64,000 nucleotides of DNA. Source: Caballeronia choica (GTDB taxonomy: Bacteria > Pseudomonadota > Gammaproteobacteria > Burkholderiales > Burkholderiaceae). The position numbers and the translations under genes were made by a program. The notes under the pieces were generated by a model. That model worked only from the letters and a program-made list of their open reading frames with translations, had not been told where the DNA came from and searched no databases. Shown here one piece after another: positions 17,091-25,761 of this stretch (position 1 is its first letter; every line of letters starts with the position of its first letter). The DNA is taken from positions 186,001-250,000 of the forward strand of contig NZ_FCON02000001.1 in NCBI RefSeq assembly GCF_001544535.1, in the 5' to 3' direction.

Positions 17091-18304
17091 CATCCTCTCG
17101 TTCTTCTCTCGTCATCTCCAACGTCCGCTTGCCCGATGGGCAGGCTGTGGCCGTGTCGATTACCGATGGGCGCATCGACGCGCTCGGCCCGGACGTCGTG
17201 GCGCAACCGGGCGCCGCGATAGAAAACGGCGGCGGCGCGCTGCTGCTGCCCGGTTTTGTCGAAGGGCACACGCATATCGACAAGAGCAACTGGGGCCGGC
17301 CGTGGTATCGCAACGAAGTCGGCGCGACGCTGCTCGACCGGATCAACAATGAACGCCGCTGGCGCAAGGAATCGGGGCATGACGCCGGCGCGCAGTCGCT
17401 CGCGCTCGCACGCGCGTTCGTGCAGGCAGGCACGACGCGCCTGCGTACGCACGTCGACGTCGATACCGACGCGGGCTTGCGCTACATCGAAGGCGTGCTG
17501 GAGACGCGGCAGACGATGCGCGACGTGCTCGACCTGCAGATCGTTGCGTTTCCGCAGTCGGGCTTGCTGGGGCGTCCGGGCACGGACGAACTGCTCGGGC
17601 GCGCGCTTGCCGAAGGCGCGGACGTGCTTGGCGCGCTCGATCCGGCGTTGATCGATGGCGACCCGGTCGCGTCGCTGAACACGACGTTCGCGCTCGCCGA
17701 GCGCCATCGCAAGCCGATCGATATCCACCTGCACGAGCCCGGCGAGGTCGGTGCGTTCACCTTCAGACTGCTGCTCGATCGCGTCGAGGCGCTGGGCATG
17801 CAAGGGCAGGTCGTGGTGAGCCACGCGTTCTGTCTGGGCGCGCTGCCGGAGCGTGAACGCGATGCGCTGCTCGAGCGGATCGCGCGTCTGAACGTGGCGC
17901 TCCTGACGACGGCGCCGCCGTCGCGTCCGGTTCCGCCGCTGAAGATTTGCAGGGAAAAGGGCATCACCATTTTTGGCGGAAACGACGGCATCCGGGATAC
18001 ATGGTCGCCGTATGGCTCGCCCGATATGCTCGAACGCGCGATGCTGATCGGCATGCGCTACGACATGCGCCGCGACGACGAACTGGCGATCGCTTTCGAT
18101 TGCGTCAGCGCGGCAGCGGCGCGCGGTTGCGGGTTCGCCGACTACGGGCTGCAGGTCGGCGCGCGCGCCGATCTCGTGCTGGTCGATGCGGAAACGGTCG
18201 CGCATGCGGTGGTCGCGCGGCCGAAGCGCAAGCTGGTCCTTGCCAACGGACGCATCGTCGCGCGCAACGGCGAACTGGTCGCGGCGGCGTTGGAGGGGGC
18301 TTGA
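17087..18304 (+). CDS. Amidohydrolase, cytosine deaminase / AtzC-like
   Basis: A 405-residue metal-dependent hydrolase. GHTHIDKSNWG carries the HxH metal pair, followed by the HLHE motif, VVSHAFCLGAL with its metal-site His, and GGNDGIRDTWSPYG with the catalytic Asp. This order matches cytosine deaminases and N-isopropylammelide isopropylaminohydrolase. It is cytosolic, with one divalent metal expected. The start overlaps the symporter stop and the next amidohydrolase begins one base after its stop codon. It would deaminate or hydrolyse a cyclic amide or amidine imported by the symporter. The exact substrate is not inferable. Confidence 0.88.
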   Translation: MTSSRSSLVISNVRLPDGQAVAVSITDGRIDALGPDVVAQPGAAIENGGGALLLPGFVEGHTHIDKSNWGRPWYRNEVGATLLDRINNERRWRKESGHDAGAQSLALARAFVQAGTTRLRTHVDVDTDAGLRYIEGVLETRQTMRDVLDLQIVAFPQSGLLGRPGTDELLGRALAEGADVLGALDPALIDGDPVASLNTTFALAERHRKPIDIHLHEPGEVGAFTFRLLLDRVEALGMQGQVVVSHAFCLGALPERERDALLERIARLNVALLTTAPPSRPVPPLKICREKGITIFGGNDGIRDTWSPYGSPDMLERAMLIGMRYDMRRDDELAIAFDCVSAAAARGCGFADYGLQVGARADLVLVDAETVAHAVVARPKRKLVLANGRIVARNGELVAAALEGA

Positions 18305-18305
18305 T

Positions 18306-19757
18306 ATGGATAGTCGGGAACAGGTCGACATACTGATCGAAAACGGCTGCGTGATCACCATCGATCCGCAGCGTCGTGTAATCGATAACGGCGCGGTTGC
18401 GGTGAAGGGCGAGCGGATCGTTGCGGTCGGCGAGACGGCCGCGCTTTCGTCGCGATACCGCGCACATCGGGTGATCGATGCGCGGCGCAAGGCGGTGCTG
18501 CCGGGGTTCATCGATGCGCACGCGCATGCTGGACACGCGATGCTCAAGACCATCGGCGGCGCGGACGGCGACGCCTGGACGGATGCATGCGAGGCGATTT
18601 ACACGCGAGCGTCGGACGAGACGTTCTGGGAGGTGGAATCCCATCTCGCAGCGCTCGAACGTTTGAAGGCAGGCGTGACGACCGGTGTGTCGCTGCTTGG
18701 CGGAGGGAACTCCATCATACGCGTCGACGATCCCGTGTTTGCACGGCGTCATTGCGATGCGGTGGTGCGGACGGGCACCCGCTCGATTGTCGCGGTGGGT
18801 CCGTCGCGTCCGCCGGAGCCGCGCGCCTACACGCGCCACGGACCGCACGGCAGCACGACGCGCAATGTCGATTTCGCCACGATGTACGAGGTCTGCAAAG
18901 ACATCATCGACGCATGTCATGGCGACGCGGATGGCCGGATCCGCATCGCGCTGACGCTGCCCGTCTTTGCGCCGGCTCACTACCCGGAGCAGGCGGAATA
19001 CGAACACGCGTTCCGCTCGCAGGCCGGGCAATACATGGCGCTCGCACGCGAACAGGGGCTCGCCTTCACGCAGGACGGGCATCGGGCCGGCACGCTGGCC
19101 TTCGCACATCGCGAACTGGGCCTCTTGAACAAGTCCTCGTTCATGTCGCATTCGATCGATCTGACCGACGACGACATCGCAGCATGCGTCGAGACGGGCG
19201 CCTCGGTCGTGCACAACCCGAGCGCGATCATGTCGATCATCGGACGGTGCCCGGTGCCGGAACTGATCGATGCGGGCGTCAACGTGGCGATCGCATCGGA
19301 CGGTGCGGCGCCCGATCGGGGCTACGACATGTTCCGCCACATGTCGCAATGCATGCATTACCATCGCCGGCATTTTCGCGATCCGGACGTTCTGCCGCAT
19401 GGCAAGGTCCTGGAGATGGTCACCATCGATGCCGCGAAGGCGCTGTCACTCGATGATCAACTGGGGTCGCTCGAAGTAGGCAAGCTGGCGGACATCATTC
19501 TCGTCGACCTGTTCAAGCCGCACATGATGCCGATGAACATGCCGGTCTATCGTGTCACGTGCTTCGCCAATGCCGGCGACGTGTGCATGACGATGGTCGG
19601 CGGCAAGGTCCTGATGGAGGATCGCCGCGTGCTGACGGTCGACGAGGGCGAGGTGCTGGAACGCGTTACCGTGGCTGCGCAACAGATGCTCGATCGCAGT
19701 GGCTTGCATCATTTGCTCGACGAGCCGTCGACGCTTTGGGGGCGAAGCCACTACTAA
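18306..19757 (+). CDS. Amidohydrolase, AtzA/TrzN/guanine-deaminase-like
   Basis: A 483-residue amidohydrolase of the chlorohydrolase/ATZ branch. The N-terminal beta-sandwich DILIENGCVITIDPQ is followed by GFIDAHAHAGHAML (HxH), SHSIDLTDDDI (metal His) and VAIASDGAAPDRG (catalytic Asp). The usual mid-barrel H-x-A/x-E motif reads QDGHRAGTLAF instead, so the glutamate is missing or displaced. That points to a specialised subgroup rather than a standard deaminase. It is the second amidohydrolase of the operon, and the pair suggests two successive ring or amide hydrolyses of one substrate. Confidence 0.87.
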   Translation: MDSREQVDILIENGCVITIDPQRRVIDNGAVAVKGERIVAVGETAALSSRYRAHRVIDARRKAVLPGFIDAHAHAGHAMLKTIGGADGDAWTDACEAIYTRASDETFWEVESHLAALERLKAGVTTGVSLLGGGNSIIRVDDPVFARRHCDAVVRTGTRSIVAVGPSRPPEPRAYTRHGPHGSTTRNVDFATMYEVCKDIIDACHGDADGRIRIALTLPVFAPAHYPEQAEYEHAFRSQAGQYMALAREQGLAFTQDGHRAGTLAFAHRELGLLNKSSFMSHSIDLTDDDIAACVETGASVVHNPSAIMSIIGRCPVPELIDAGVNVAIASDGAAPDRGYDMFRHMSQCMHYHRRHFRDPDVLPHGKVLEMVTIDAAKALSLDDQLGSLEVGKLADIILVDLFKPHMMPMNMPVYRVTCFANAGDVCMTMVGGKVLMEDRRVLTVDEGEVLERVTVAAQQMLDRSGLHHLLDEPSTLWGRSHY

Positions 19758-19850
19758 GGTTACGTCGGCAGGCCGTTCTGTTCCTTTCGTGTATCAACAT
19801 CGTTCCGGTCCTACGGCACAGCATCGAAGACGCTGCGCCGCAGGACCGCT

Positions 19851-20618
19851 TCATTTGAGCCGCCCGGAAAGAAACTGCTGCAGGCGTTCGCTCTTCGGAT
19901 TAACGAGAATGTCCTGCGGATCGCCTTCTTCCTCGATCTTCCCCTTGTGCAGGAACACCACATGGTTCGACACGTTGCGGGCAAAGCCCATCTCGTGAGT
20001 AACCACGATCATCGTGCGTCCTTCTTCGGCGAGCGCCTGCATGACTTTCAGAACTTCCCCTACCAGCTCCGGGTCGAGTGCGGACGTGGGTTCGTCGAAC
20101 AGCATGACGTCGGGCTCCATCGCCAGTGCTCGTGCGATCGCCACCCGCTGCTGCTGACCACCGGACAGGTGCGACGGATACTTGGATTCCATGCCGGCGG
20201 TAAGCCCGACCTTGGTCAGATACCGGCGTGCCCGCGCCTCGGCTTCGGCGCGGCTCAACCCGAGGACGCTGAGCGGCGCCTCGATGATGTTCTCGAGCAC
20301 CGTCATGTGCGCCCACAGATTGAAATGCTGGAACACCATCGATAGCCGCGTGCGCATCTTCTGCAGTTGCTTGTGATCGCTGACCCGCAATGCGCCGCTG
20401 CGGTCGCGTGCGGTCTGGATTTCTTCGGCGTTGAGCGTGATGCGCCCCGAGCAGGGCTGCTCGAGAAAGTTGATGCAGCGCAGGAAGGTGCTCTTTCCGG
20501 AACCGCTCGACCCGATGATGCTGATCACATCGCCGGCCTTCGCCTTGAGCGATACGCCGTTCAGCACCTCGTTGTCACCGAACTTCTTGTGCACGTCGTC
20601 GACAATCAGCTTGTACAT
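19851..20618 (-). CDS. Polar amino-acid-type ABC transporter ATPase (HisP/ArtP-like)
   Basis: A 255-residue ABC ATPase. Walker A is [14 protein letters not shown], the Q-loop is MVFQHFNLW, the signature is [15 protein letters not shown], Walker B is [16 protein letters not shown], and the H-loop is VVTHEMGFA. All are intact. It is closest to the HisP/OccP/ArtP group that powers uptake of basic or other polar amino acids. ATG at 20618 is chosen by homologue length; a TTG at 20624 has better ribosome-site spacing. It is last in a four-gene minus-strand operon with two permeases and a binding protein. Confidence 0.93.
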   Translation of the reverse strand: MYKLIVDDVHKKFGDNEVLNGVSLKAKAGDVISIIGSSGSGKSTFLRCINFLEQPCSGRITLNAEEIQTARDRSGALRVSDHKQLQKMRTRLSMVFQHFNLWAHMTVLENIIEAPLSVLGLSRAEAEARARRYLTKVGLTAGMESKYPSHLSGGQQQRVAIARALAMEPDVMLFDEPTSALDPELVGEVLKVMQALAEEGRTMIVVTHEMGFARNVSNHVVFLHKGKIEEEGDPQDILVNPKSERLQQFLSGRLK

Positions 20619-20655
20619 GTTCAATACTCTCCATCCGGGCTGCAGGCAGCCTCGT

Positions 20656-21369
20656 TCAATGTCCTTGCGGTTTCAGGAAGGCCAGCAGACGCCGCTCCAT
20701 CCGGCGGAACCCCCATAGCAGCGCAAACACGATCGCGGCGTACAGGACGGCGGCAATCGTAAAGGCCTGAAAGGAGGCGTAGGTGGCGGCATTGACGTCG
20801 CGTGCCACCTTCAGGATGTCGGGGATGGTGGCGGTGAAGGCGAGCGTCGTTGCGTGCAGCATCAGGATGACTTCGTTGCTGTACATCGGCAGTGCCCGCC
20901 TTAGCGCCGACGGCAGGATGACGCGCGTGTAGATCTTGAACTTCGACATCCCGTAAGCCTGCGCGGCCTCGATCTCGCCGTAGGCGGTCGCCTTGATCGA
21001 TCCAGCCAGGATCTCCGTTGCGTACGCGCATTCGTTCAGCGTGAACGCGAGCAAGGTGCAGTTCATCGCGTTACGGAAGAAGGCGTCGAGCATCGCGTAG
21101 GAATGCACGGCATGGAGGCTGTAGATGCCCGTGTAGCAGAGCAGCAGTTGCACGTAGAGCGGCGTGCCGCGAAAGACGTACGTATAGAGCCAGACCGGCC
21201 CGGAGATGAACCGGTTGCTCGATGCGCGTGCTATGGCCATCGGCACGGCGAGCAGGAAGCCCAGCCCGATCGAGACGACGAGCAGCCACAGCGTGATCGC
21301 AAGACCGCTCAGGCGATAGCCGTCGCTGAATAGATAGTTCTGCCAGTACTCGCGGATGATGTCGATCAC
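20656..21369 (-). CDS. Polar amino-acid-type ABC transporter permease (HisM-like)
   Basis: A 237-residue membrane subunit with five hydrophobic segments and the EAA-loop region [20 protein letters not shown], which contacts the ATPase. The [11 protein letters not shown] segment in the second helix is characteristic of HisM/OccM-type permeases. The start is GTG at 21369, overlapping the stop of the HisQ-like gene (GTGA). The open frame continues upstream inside that gene, but the overlap and family length fix the start. Confidence 0.92.
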   Translation of the reverse strand: MIDIIREYWQNYLFSDGYRLSGLAITLWLLVVSIGLGFLLAVPMAIARASSNRFISGPVWLYTYVFRGTPLYVQLLLCYTGIYSLHAVHSYAMLDAFFRNAMNCTLLAFTLNECAYATEILAGSIKATAYGEIEAAQAYGMSKFKIYTRVILPSALRRALPMYSNEVILMLHATTLAFTATIPDILKVARDVNAATYASFQAFTIAAVLYAAIVFALLWGFRRMERRLLAFLKPQGH

Positions 21370-22055
21370 AGCACGGCCCTCCGTACACCCGTCGAATAGC
21401 GTTTTTCCAGCCACAGCAAACCGAGGTTCGACAGAGTGGTGATCCCGAGGTAGACGGCGCCGGCGGTCAGCGTGAAAAAGAAGAACTGCAGCGAGCTGCG
21501 GCCGGCGTCTTGCGAAGCCTTGACCACGTCGGCGAGACCGATGATCGATACCAGCGCCGTCGCCTTGACCATCACCTGCCAGTTGTTGCCGATACCGGGC
21601 AGGGCGAAGCGCATCATCTGCGGGAACATGATGCGGATGAACACCCGCCATGAACTCATGCCATAAGCGAAGCCGGCTTCGAGCTGGCCGCGCGGCACGG
21701 CGAGGAAAGCGCCGCGAAAGGTCTCGGCGAAGTAGGCCCCGTAGATGAAGCCGAGCGTAATCACGCCTGCCACGAAGGGGTCGATGTCGATCTGATCGAC
21801 GTTCATGAGGTCGGTCGCGTCGTTCAGCAGGATCTGGATGCCGTAGAAGAGCAGCAGCATCAGCACGAGATCGGGAACCGCGCGAATCAGTGTGGTGTAG
21901 AGCGTGCCCAGGCGCGAGAAGACCGGATTCGGCGAGAGCTTGGCCGCCGCGCCTGCCAGTCCCAGCACAAACGAAGCGGAGAGCGACAGCACCGCGAGCT
22001 TGATGGTGACCCAGGTACCGGCAAGGAGGAGCGGGCCATACCCGTGAAGGAACAT
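21366..22055 (-). CDS. Polar amino-acid-type ABC transporter permease (HisQ-like)
   Basis: A 229-residue permease with five membrane segments. The typical opening is YGPLLLAGTWVTIKLAVLSL, RAVPDLVLMLLLFYG lies in helix 2, and the ATPase-contact loop is GQLEAGFAYGMSSWRVFIRI. ATG at 22055 is preceded by AAGGA at nine bases. Upstream in-frame codons to 22088 lack support. It pairs with the HisM-like subunit through a four-base gene overlap. Confidence 0.92.
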   Translation of the reverse strand: MFLHGYGPLLLAGTWVTIKLAVLSLSASFVLGLAGAAAKLSPNPVFSRLGTLYTTLIRAVPDLVLMLLLFYGIQILLNDATDLMNVDQIDIDPFVAGVITLGFIYGAYFAETFRGAFLAVPRGQLEAGFAYGMSSWRVFIRIMFPQMMRFALPGIGNNWQVMVKATALVSIIGLADVVKASQDAGRSSLQFFFFTLTAGAVYLGITTLSNLGLLWLEKRYSTGVRRAVL

Positions 22056-22239
22056 GTCTGTATATCCTTGGATGCACGGCTGGACCATGCAGCGCGTCAG
22101 TCGACCGCCGGTTGTGGCGTGGTCGATGGATCGCGCTGCGCCGTCGCGGCCGATGGGTGGATCGTTCGTCGTGAAGGCAACGATCTTGCATGGAGCCGGA
22201 GTAAGCGCTAGAGCGCCAACTCTGGCCGACAGGGGACGA

Positions 22240-23013
22240 TTAGCTGCCGTACACGTCGAAGTCGAAGTACTTCTTCTCGAGCTTCTTGTAGGTGCCGTCC
22301 TTGATGATGTCGGCGATTGCCTTGTCGACCTTCGCCGTCAGATCGGCGTCTTCCTTGCGCATGCCGATGCCCGCGCCATTGCCCAGGGTCTTCTTGTCGT
22401 CCAGATCCTTGCCGACAAACTGGAAGCCCGCGCCACGCGGCGTCTTCAGGAATCCGAGGTCAGCCTGAACCCCGTCCTGCAACGCCGCATCCAGTCGGCC
22501 CGAGATCAGGTCGGCATAAACCTGGTCCTGGTTCTGGTACGGCACGATGCGCGCGCCCTTCCGTTCCCAGTGGGCCTTCGCATACGTTTCCTGGATCGTG
22601 CCCTGTTCGACTCCGACCGTCTTGCCCGCGAGCGATTCCGGCGTCGGCAGCAGCGTCGAGCCCTTCTTTGCGATGAGGCGCGTGGGCGTGTTGAACAGCT
22701 TTGCCGAGAAGGCGACCTGTTCCGCGCGTTGCGGCGTCATCGACATCGACGACAGCACGCCATCGAACTTTTTCGCTTTCAGTGCCGGAATCATGCCGTC
22801 GAACTCGCTTTCGACCCACACGCACTTTGCCTTCAGACGCGCGCAGATTTCGTTGCCGAGGTCGATGTCGAAGCCGACGAGTTTGCCGTCGGCGCTCTTC
22901 GATTCAAACGGGGGATAGCTGGCGTCGACGCCGAACCGAATGGCGGACCAGTCTTTTGCGCAGGCGCCGGTTGCGACGAGGGCGAGCGCAATGCTCAGGG
23001 CAAGCTTCTTCAT
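22240..23013 (-). CDS. ABC transporter periplasmic binding protein (Lys/Arg/Orn/His-type)
   Basis: A 257-residue family 3 solute-binding protein. The signal peptide MKKLALSIALALVATGACA is followed by RFGVDASYPPFESKSADG, and GFDIDLGNEICARLKAKC, the family signature. Arg and Asp positions typical of amino-acid carboxylate and amine binding (MTPQRAEQVAFS; GRLDAALQDG) are present. ATG at 23013 has GGAG five bases upstream. It heads the four-gene ABC operon. Two CTTGTA-N2-TACAAG palindromes lie 68 and 118 bp upstream, so a HutC-like GntR repressor may control it. Confidence 0.93.
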   Translation of the reverse strand: MKKLALSIALALVATGACAKDWSAIRFGVDASYPPFESKSADGKLVGFDIDLGNEICARLKAKCVWVESEFDGMIPALKAKKFDGVLSSMSMTPQRAEQVAFSAKLFNTPTRLIAKKGSTLLPTPESLAGKTVGVEQGTIQETYAKAHWERKGARIVPYQNQDQVYADLISGRLDAALQDGVQADLGFLKTPRGAGFQFVGKDLDDKKTLGNGAGIGMRKEDADLTAKVDKAIADIIKDGTYKKLEKKYFDFDVYGS

Positions 23014-23080
23014 CAAATCTCCGAGAATTGACTGGGTGAGGTCGGTTGGTGCGGGACACCTTATGGATTTATCGATCGAC

Positions 23081-23094
23081 CTTGTATGTACAAG
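23081..23094. promoter_or_regulatory. HutC/GntR-type operator, site 1
   Basis: CTTGTATGTACAAG fits CTTGTA-N2-TACAAG, the operator type of HutC-subfamily GntR repressors. It lies 68 bp upstream of the binding-protein start codon. Its start is exactly 50 bp from that of site 2. Confidence 0.7.
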
Positions 23095-23130
23095 CTGAAT
23101 TGATCGCATGCTTTTCTACCGTCCGATCAA

Positions 23131-23144
23131 CTTGTACATACAAG
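23131..23144. promoter_or_regulatory. HutC/GntR-type operator, site 2
   Basis: CTTGTACATACAAG is the reverse complement of site 1. The 50-bp centre spacing equals about five helical turns, so two dimers would lie on the same DNA face. Confidence 0.7.
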
Positions 23145-23243
23145 ATAGCTCGATAAGGATGCGAGGACTAGTTAGGGATTTCACTCGAAATGCGCATGTA
23201 ATGCCCGAATGCAGGCGTTCGGTTAGTCAAGGCAAAATATGAA

Positions 23244-23310
23244 ACGCGCGTCTTGTATATACATAAAATTGACCGTCGATTTTATTTATGTTGTATAGAC
23301 AGACGCGCGT
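23244..23310. repeat. 67-bp nested inverted repeat
   Basis: The outer arms ACGCGCGTCT (23244-23253) and AGACGCGCGT (23301-23310) are perfect. The inner arms ATAAAAT (23263-23269) and ATTTTAT (23279-23285) are also perfect. The interior is A/T-rich and holds the two weaker operator-like sequences. It could be a bidirectional hairpin, an operator array, or a scar from the duplication that gave the second binding-protein gene. Confidence 0.7.
23252..23265. promoter_or_regulatory. Partial HutC/GntR-type operator, site 3
   Basis: CTTGTATATACATA matches 12 of 14 bases of CTTGTATATACAAG. A weaker fourth match (GTTGTATAGACAGA) starts at 23290. Both lie in the arms of the larger inverted repeat just beyond the 3' end of the decayed binding-protein gene. 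Confidence 0.45.
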
Positions 23311-23324
23311 CGGACCAGTGCCCG

Positions 23325-23781
23325 TTAGTTATAGACGTCGAACGAGAAGTACTTGCGGGAGATCTGCTGGTATGTGCCGTCCTGAATCATGTCGGCCAGC
23401 GCCTTGTTGATTTGCTGGCGCAGATCGTTGTCTTCCTTGCGCACGCCGATGGCGGCCCCGACGCCCAGCGTTTTCGGATCATGCAGCGCCGGGCCGGCGA
23501 ACGCGTAGTCGCGGCCGTTCGACGTCTTCAGGAAGCCCAGGTCGGCCTGTACCGACGATTGCAGCGCCGCATCCAGACGGCCGGATAGCAGATCCTGATA
23601 GACCAGATCCTGAGTCTGGTATGTCCGGATGGTGACGCCTTTCGGTTCCCAGTAGGCCCGTGCATAGGTCTCCTGTGTCGAACCCTGCTCGACGCCGACA
23701 GACTTGCCCTTCAGCGATTCGGGGGTCGGGAGGAGGCCCGAGCCTCGTTTTGCGAGCAACTGCAACTACAAGCTTTTTCAT
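23325..23781 (-). pseudogene. Second ABC binding-protein gene with internal deletion
   Basis: The C-terminal 140 codons closely parallel the intact binding protein at 22240-23013. Examples are LLPTPESLKGKSVGVEQGST, GRLDAALQSSVQADLGFLK and the ending YFSFDVYN. At the 5' end, ATG at 23781 with GGAGA seven bases upstream opens MKKLVVAVA, a normal signal-peptide start, but in a different frame. About 100 codons of the mature N-terminal lobe are missing and the two parts are joined out of frame. It is therefore a deleted paralogue whose start and ribosome site survive. Confidence 0.85.
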
Positions 23782-23956
23782 GAAGTCTCCAGATCAATGA
23801 TAAGCATGACTGATTTTATGTAGGGTCTAGCGGCCTTGTTCCGGTTACGCCCAGCAGCCGGCCCGCTGCATGGGTGGCTATCGAGCTCGAAGCAGACACG
23901 AGGTCAAAGATTCGTGTCGGCCCGAGCCCTGCCAGATTTATTTCACGGGATGCGCG

Positions 23957-25171
23957 TCAGACTCGATCCATGCTGCGCCGATAGCTGCCCGGCGAGAACA
24001 CGGCGGTCAGCGCGCACATCGCTATGACCACGGCCAGGTGCATCGACCAGGCAGTGGCAAAGCCGCCACCGGCGTCGCGCAGCCAGCCGATCAGCCAGGG
24101 GCCGGTTGCGACGATCAGAAACCCCACGCCCTGCACGAACGCGGCCAGCGCGCCGGCGCGCTGGGCGTCGGGCAGATGGTCGAGGGTGACGATCAGGCTC
24201 AACGAGAAGAAGCCGCCCAGACCCAGCCCCGCGCACGCCACCAGCAACCACGGCGCGAGCGCCGGGACCAGTGCAAAGCCGGTGAAGCCCGCGGCCTGAA
24301 GGGCCAGGGTCAGCCACAGGACACCGCGGCGGTCCGCGGCGCGGCGGGCGAGCATCGGCATCACCAGTGCTCCGGCCGCCTGGAACACAGCCATCCACGC
24401 GAGCAGGTTGCCGCACGCCTGGGGGCTCATTCCCATTTGCCGGTAAAACGATGGCAGCCACGCGACCAGGCTCGAATAGCCGCTGTTGGCGAGACCGAAA
24501 TATGCGGCGAGTTGCCAGGCGCGCAGGTTGCCGAAAAAGCGTATGACCGGGATCCGCGCCGAGCCAACCGGCGCTGTGCCGCGCGGCGCACTTGCGAGCC
24601 AAAGCGCGAACGTGCCAAGTGCCGGCACAGCCCACACGGCGAGTGCGAGATGCCAGCCGCCATGCGTGGCGAGCCAGGGGCTTGCGACCGCGCCGAACGC
24701 TCCGCCGCCGACCAGCGCCGCTGAGTAGAGTCCCATCGCGAGTGGCACCCGATCGGGAAACCAGCGCTTGGTGAGGCCCGGCATCAGCGCCTGGATCACC
24801 GCCACCCCGGCGCCCGCGATGCCGGCACCGATGATCAGGCTTGCGCTGTCGCTCGCCCAGATGCGCGACGCGCAACCGGCAGCGAGCAACAGCAGCGCGG
24901 CGGCCAGGGTGGGCTTCTCGCCGAAACGCCGTGCCAGCCCGACGCCCACGCCGGCGACGACGCCCATCAGGATGAAGGGCAGCGTGGTCAGCATGGCGGC
25001 GGCCCGGAAGCCGAGGCCGGTGTCGTTGCGCACGAGGTCCAGCACGGGGCCGACGGAGGTCAGGAAGGGGCGCAGGTTGAAGCCCACGAGCACCAGGAGG
25101 ACGAGCGCGCCGGACGTCGCCGCGATCGTGCGCGACAGGCGGGCGGCGCCTGCTGTGCCGGAATCAGGCAT
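23957..25171 (-). CDS. MFS transporter, CynX/NimT family
   Basis: A 404-residue, roughly 12-helix major facilitator. Landmarks are VGFNLRPFLTSVGPVLD in the first helix, GAGIAGAGVAVIQALMPGLT, and the charged cytosolic loop before helix 7. It is similar to cyanate/2-nitroimidazole transporters (CynX/NimT), a family whose true substrates are mostly unknown. The start at 25171 has GGAG eight bases upstream. The frame extends to 25264 but reads as non-hydrophobic, unlikely sequence. It is transcribed toward the decayed binding-protein gene. Role in the neighbouring catabolic region is possible but unproven. Confidence 0.9.
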   Translation of the reverse strand: MPDSGTAGAARLSRTIAATSGALVLLVLVGFNLRPFLTSVGPVLDLVRNDTGLGFRAAAMLTTLPFILMGVVAGVGVGLARRFGEKPTLAAALLLLAAGCASRIWASDSASLIIGAGIAGAGVAVIQALMPGLTKRWFPDRVPLAMGLYSAALVGGGAFGAVASPWLATHGGWHLALAVWAVPALGTFALWLASAPRGTAPVGSARIPVIRFFGNLRAWQLAAYFGLANSGYSSLVAWLPSFYRQMGMSPQACGNLLAWMAVFQAAGALVMPMLARRAADRRGVLWLTLALQAAGFTGFALVPALAPWLLVACAGLGLGGFFSLSLIVTLDHLPDAQRAGALAAFVQGVGFLIVATGPWLIGWLRDAGGGFATAWSMHLAVVIAMCALTAVFSPGSYRRSMDRV

Positions 25172-25761
25172 GACGCGCGCTCCGTTCCTGTCGACCGCAA
25201 CTGTCCGGCGGGACGAGCGCGCGAGGGGCATTGCGTACTGTGTCGCGGCGGCCGTCAATATCACGGGTGACGGCCCACATTCGGCCTTCCTTGGCCGCGG
25301 AGGCAGCGAAACCCGGCGCGAAATGCGTCAGCGTTTTTGAATCGGTCATTTGGATGCTCTCTGAGAGTCTGAAAACGGCTGGATAATCAACCCTGTCGAG
25401 AGGGTAAGGGCCTGCGCCATCATGTGGAAATTAAATATTCGACTGACTTCCAGTGGGGAATGCGATGGTTTCGGCGTTCCATGGATTGCGTCGAGCAGCG
25501 CTTTGACGACTTGGCTGGCCCGTACCGCGGCGAACCAGCAGGCAAACCAGCGATTTACGAAAACGGCGCGACGAGGCGTCGAGGAGGTCGTGGGGCAGCC
25601 GGCGAGCGAAATCGTTTGGCCTCGCATAATCGGTATCAAATTCACTGGATGCCGAAAGGCCTGCAAATTCAATGACATTTCGCTGAAGAAGACGCGGCGG
25701 AGTCAACTAGATGGATAATATTCTTTTCTTTTTCGATCTTTAGGATAGTAATATTGCCGTT
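25172..25761. other. Non-coding junction at the left edge of the accessory island
   Basis: This 590-bp stretch has lower GC than the MFS gene and no recognisable gene. A 61-codon minus-strand frame starting at 25349 and frames on both strands at 25346-25718 have no recognised motifs. The last 50 bp hold A/T-rich repeats that are candidate HipB operators. I found no tRNA, integrase or duplicated attachment sequence here. Confidence 0.45.
25713..25755. promoter_or_regulatory. Candidate hipBA promoter/operator
   Basis: GGATAATATT (25713-25722) and GGATAGTAATATT (25743-25755) share GGATA and TAATATT blocks. They flank a pyrimidine-rich A/T stretch immediately before the hipB start at 25762. HipB-type antitoxins bind repeated GGATA/TATCC half-sites in their own promoter. 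The exact palindromic arrangement of E. coli is not present, so this is tentative. Confidence 0.35.

Noticed and set aside
16748-18553. A 601-codon minus-strand frame over the symporter and amidohydrolase genes
   Set aside because: It is a shadow of well-supported plus-strand genes, has Arg/Asp-rich composition and no ribosome site or family motif.
25346-25718. Open frames on both strands in the junction before hipB, first suspected as transposase fragments
   Set aside because: None shows a DDE or other transposase motif, inverted terminal repeats or target duplication.
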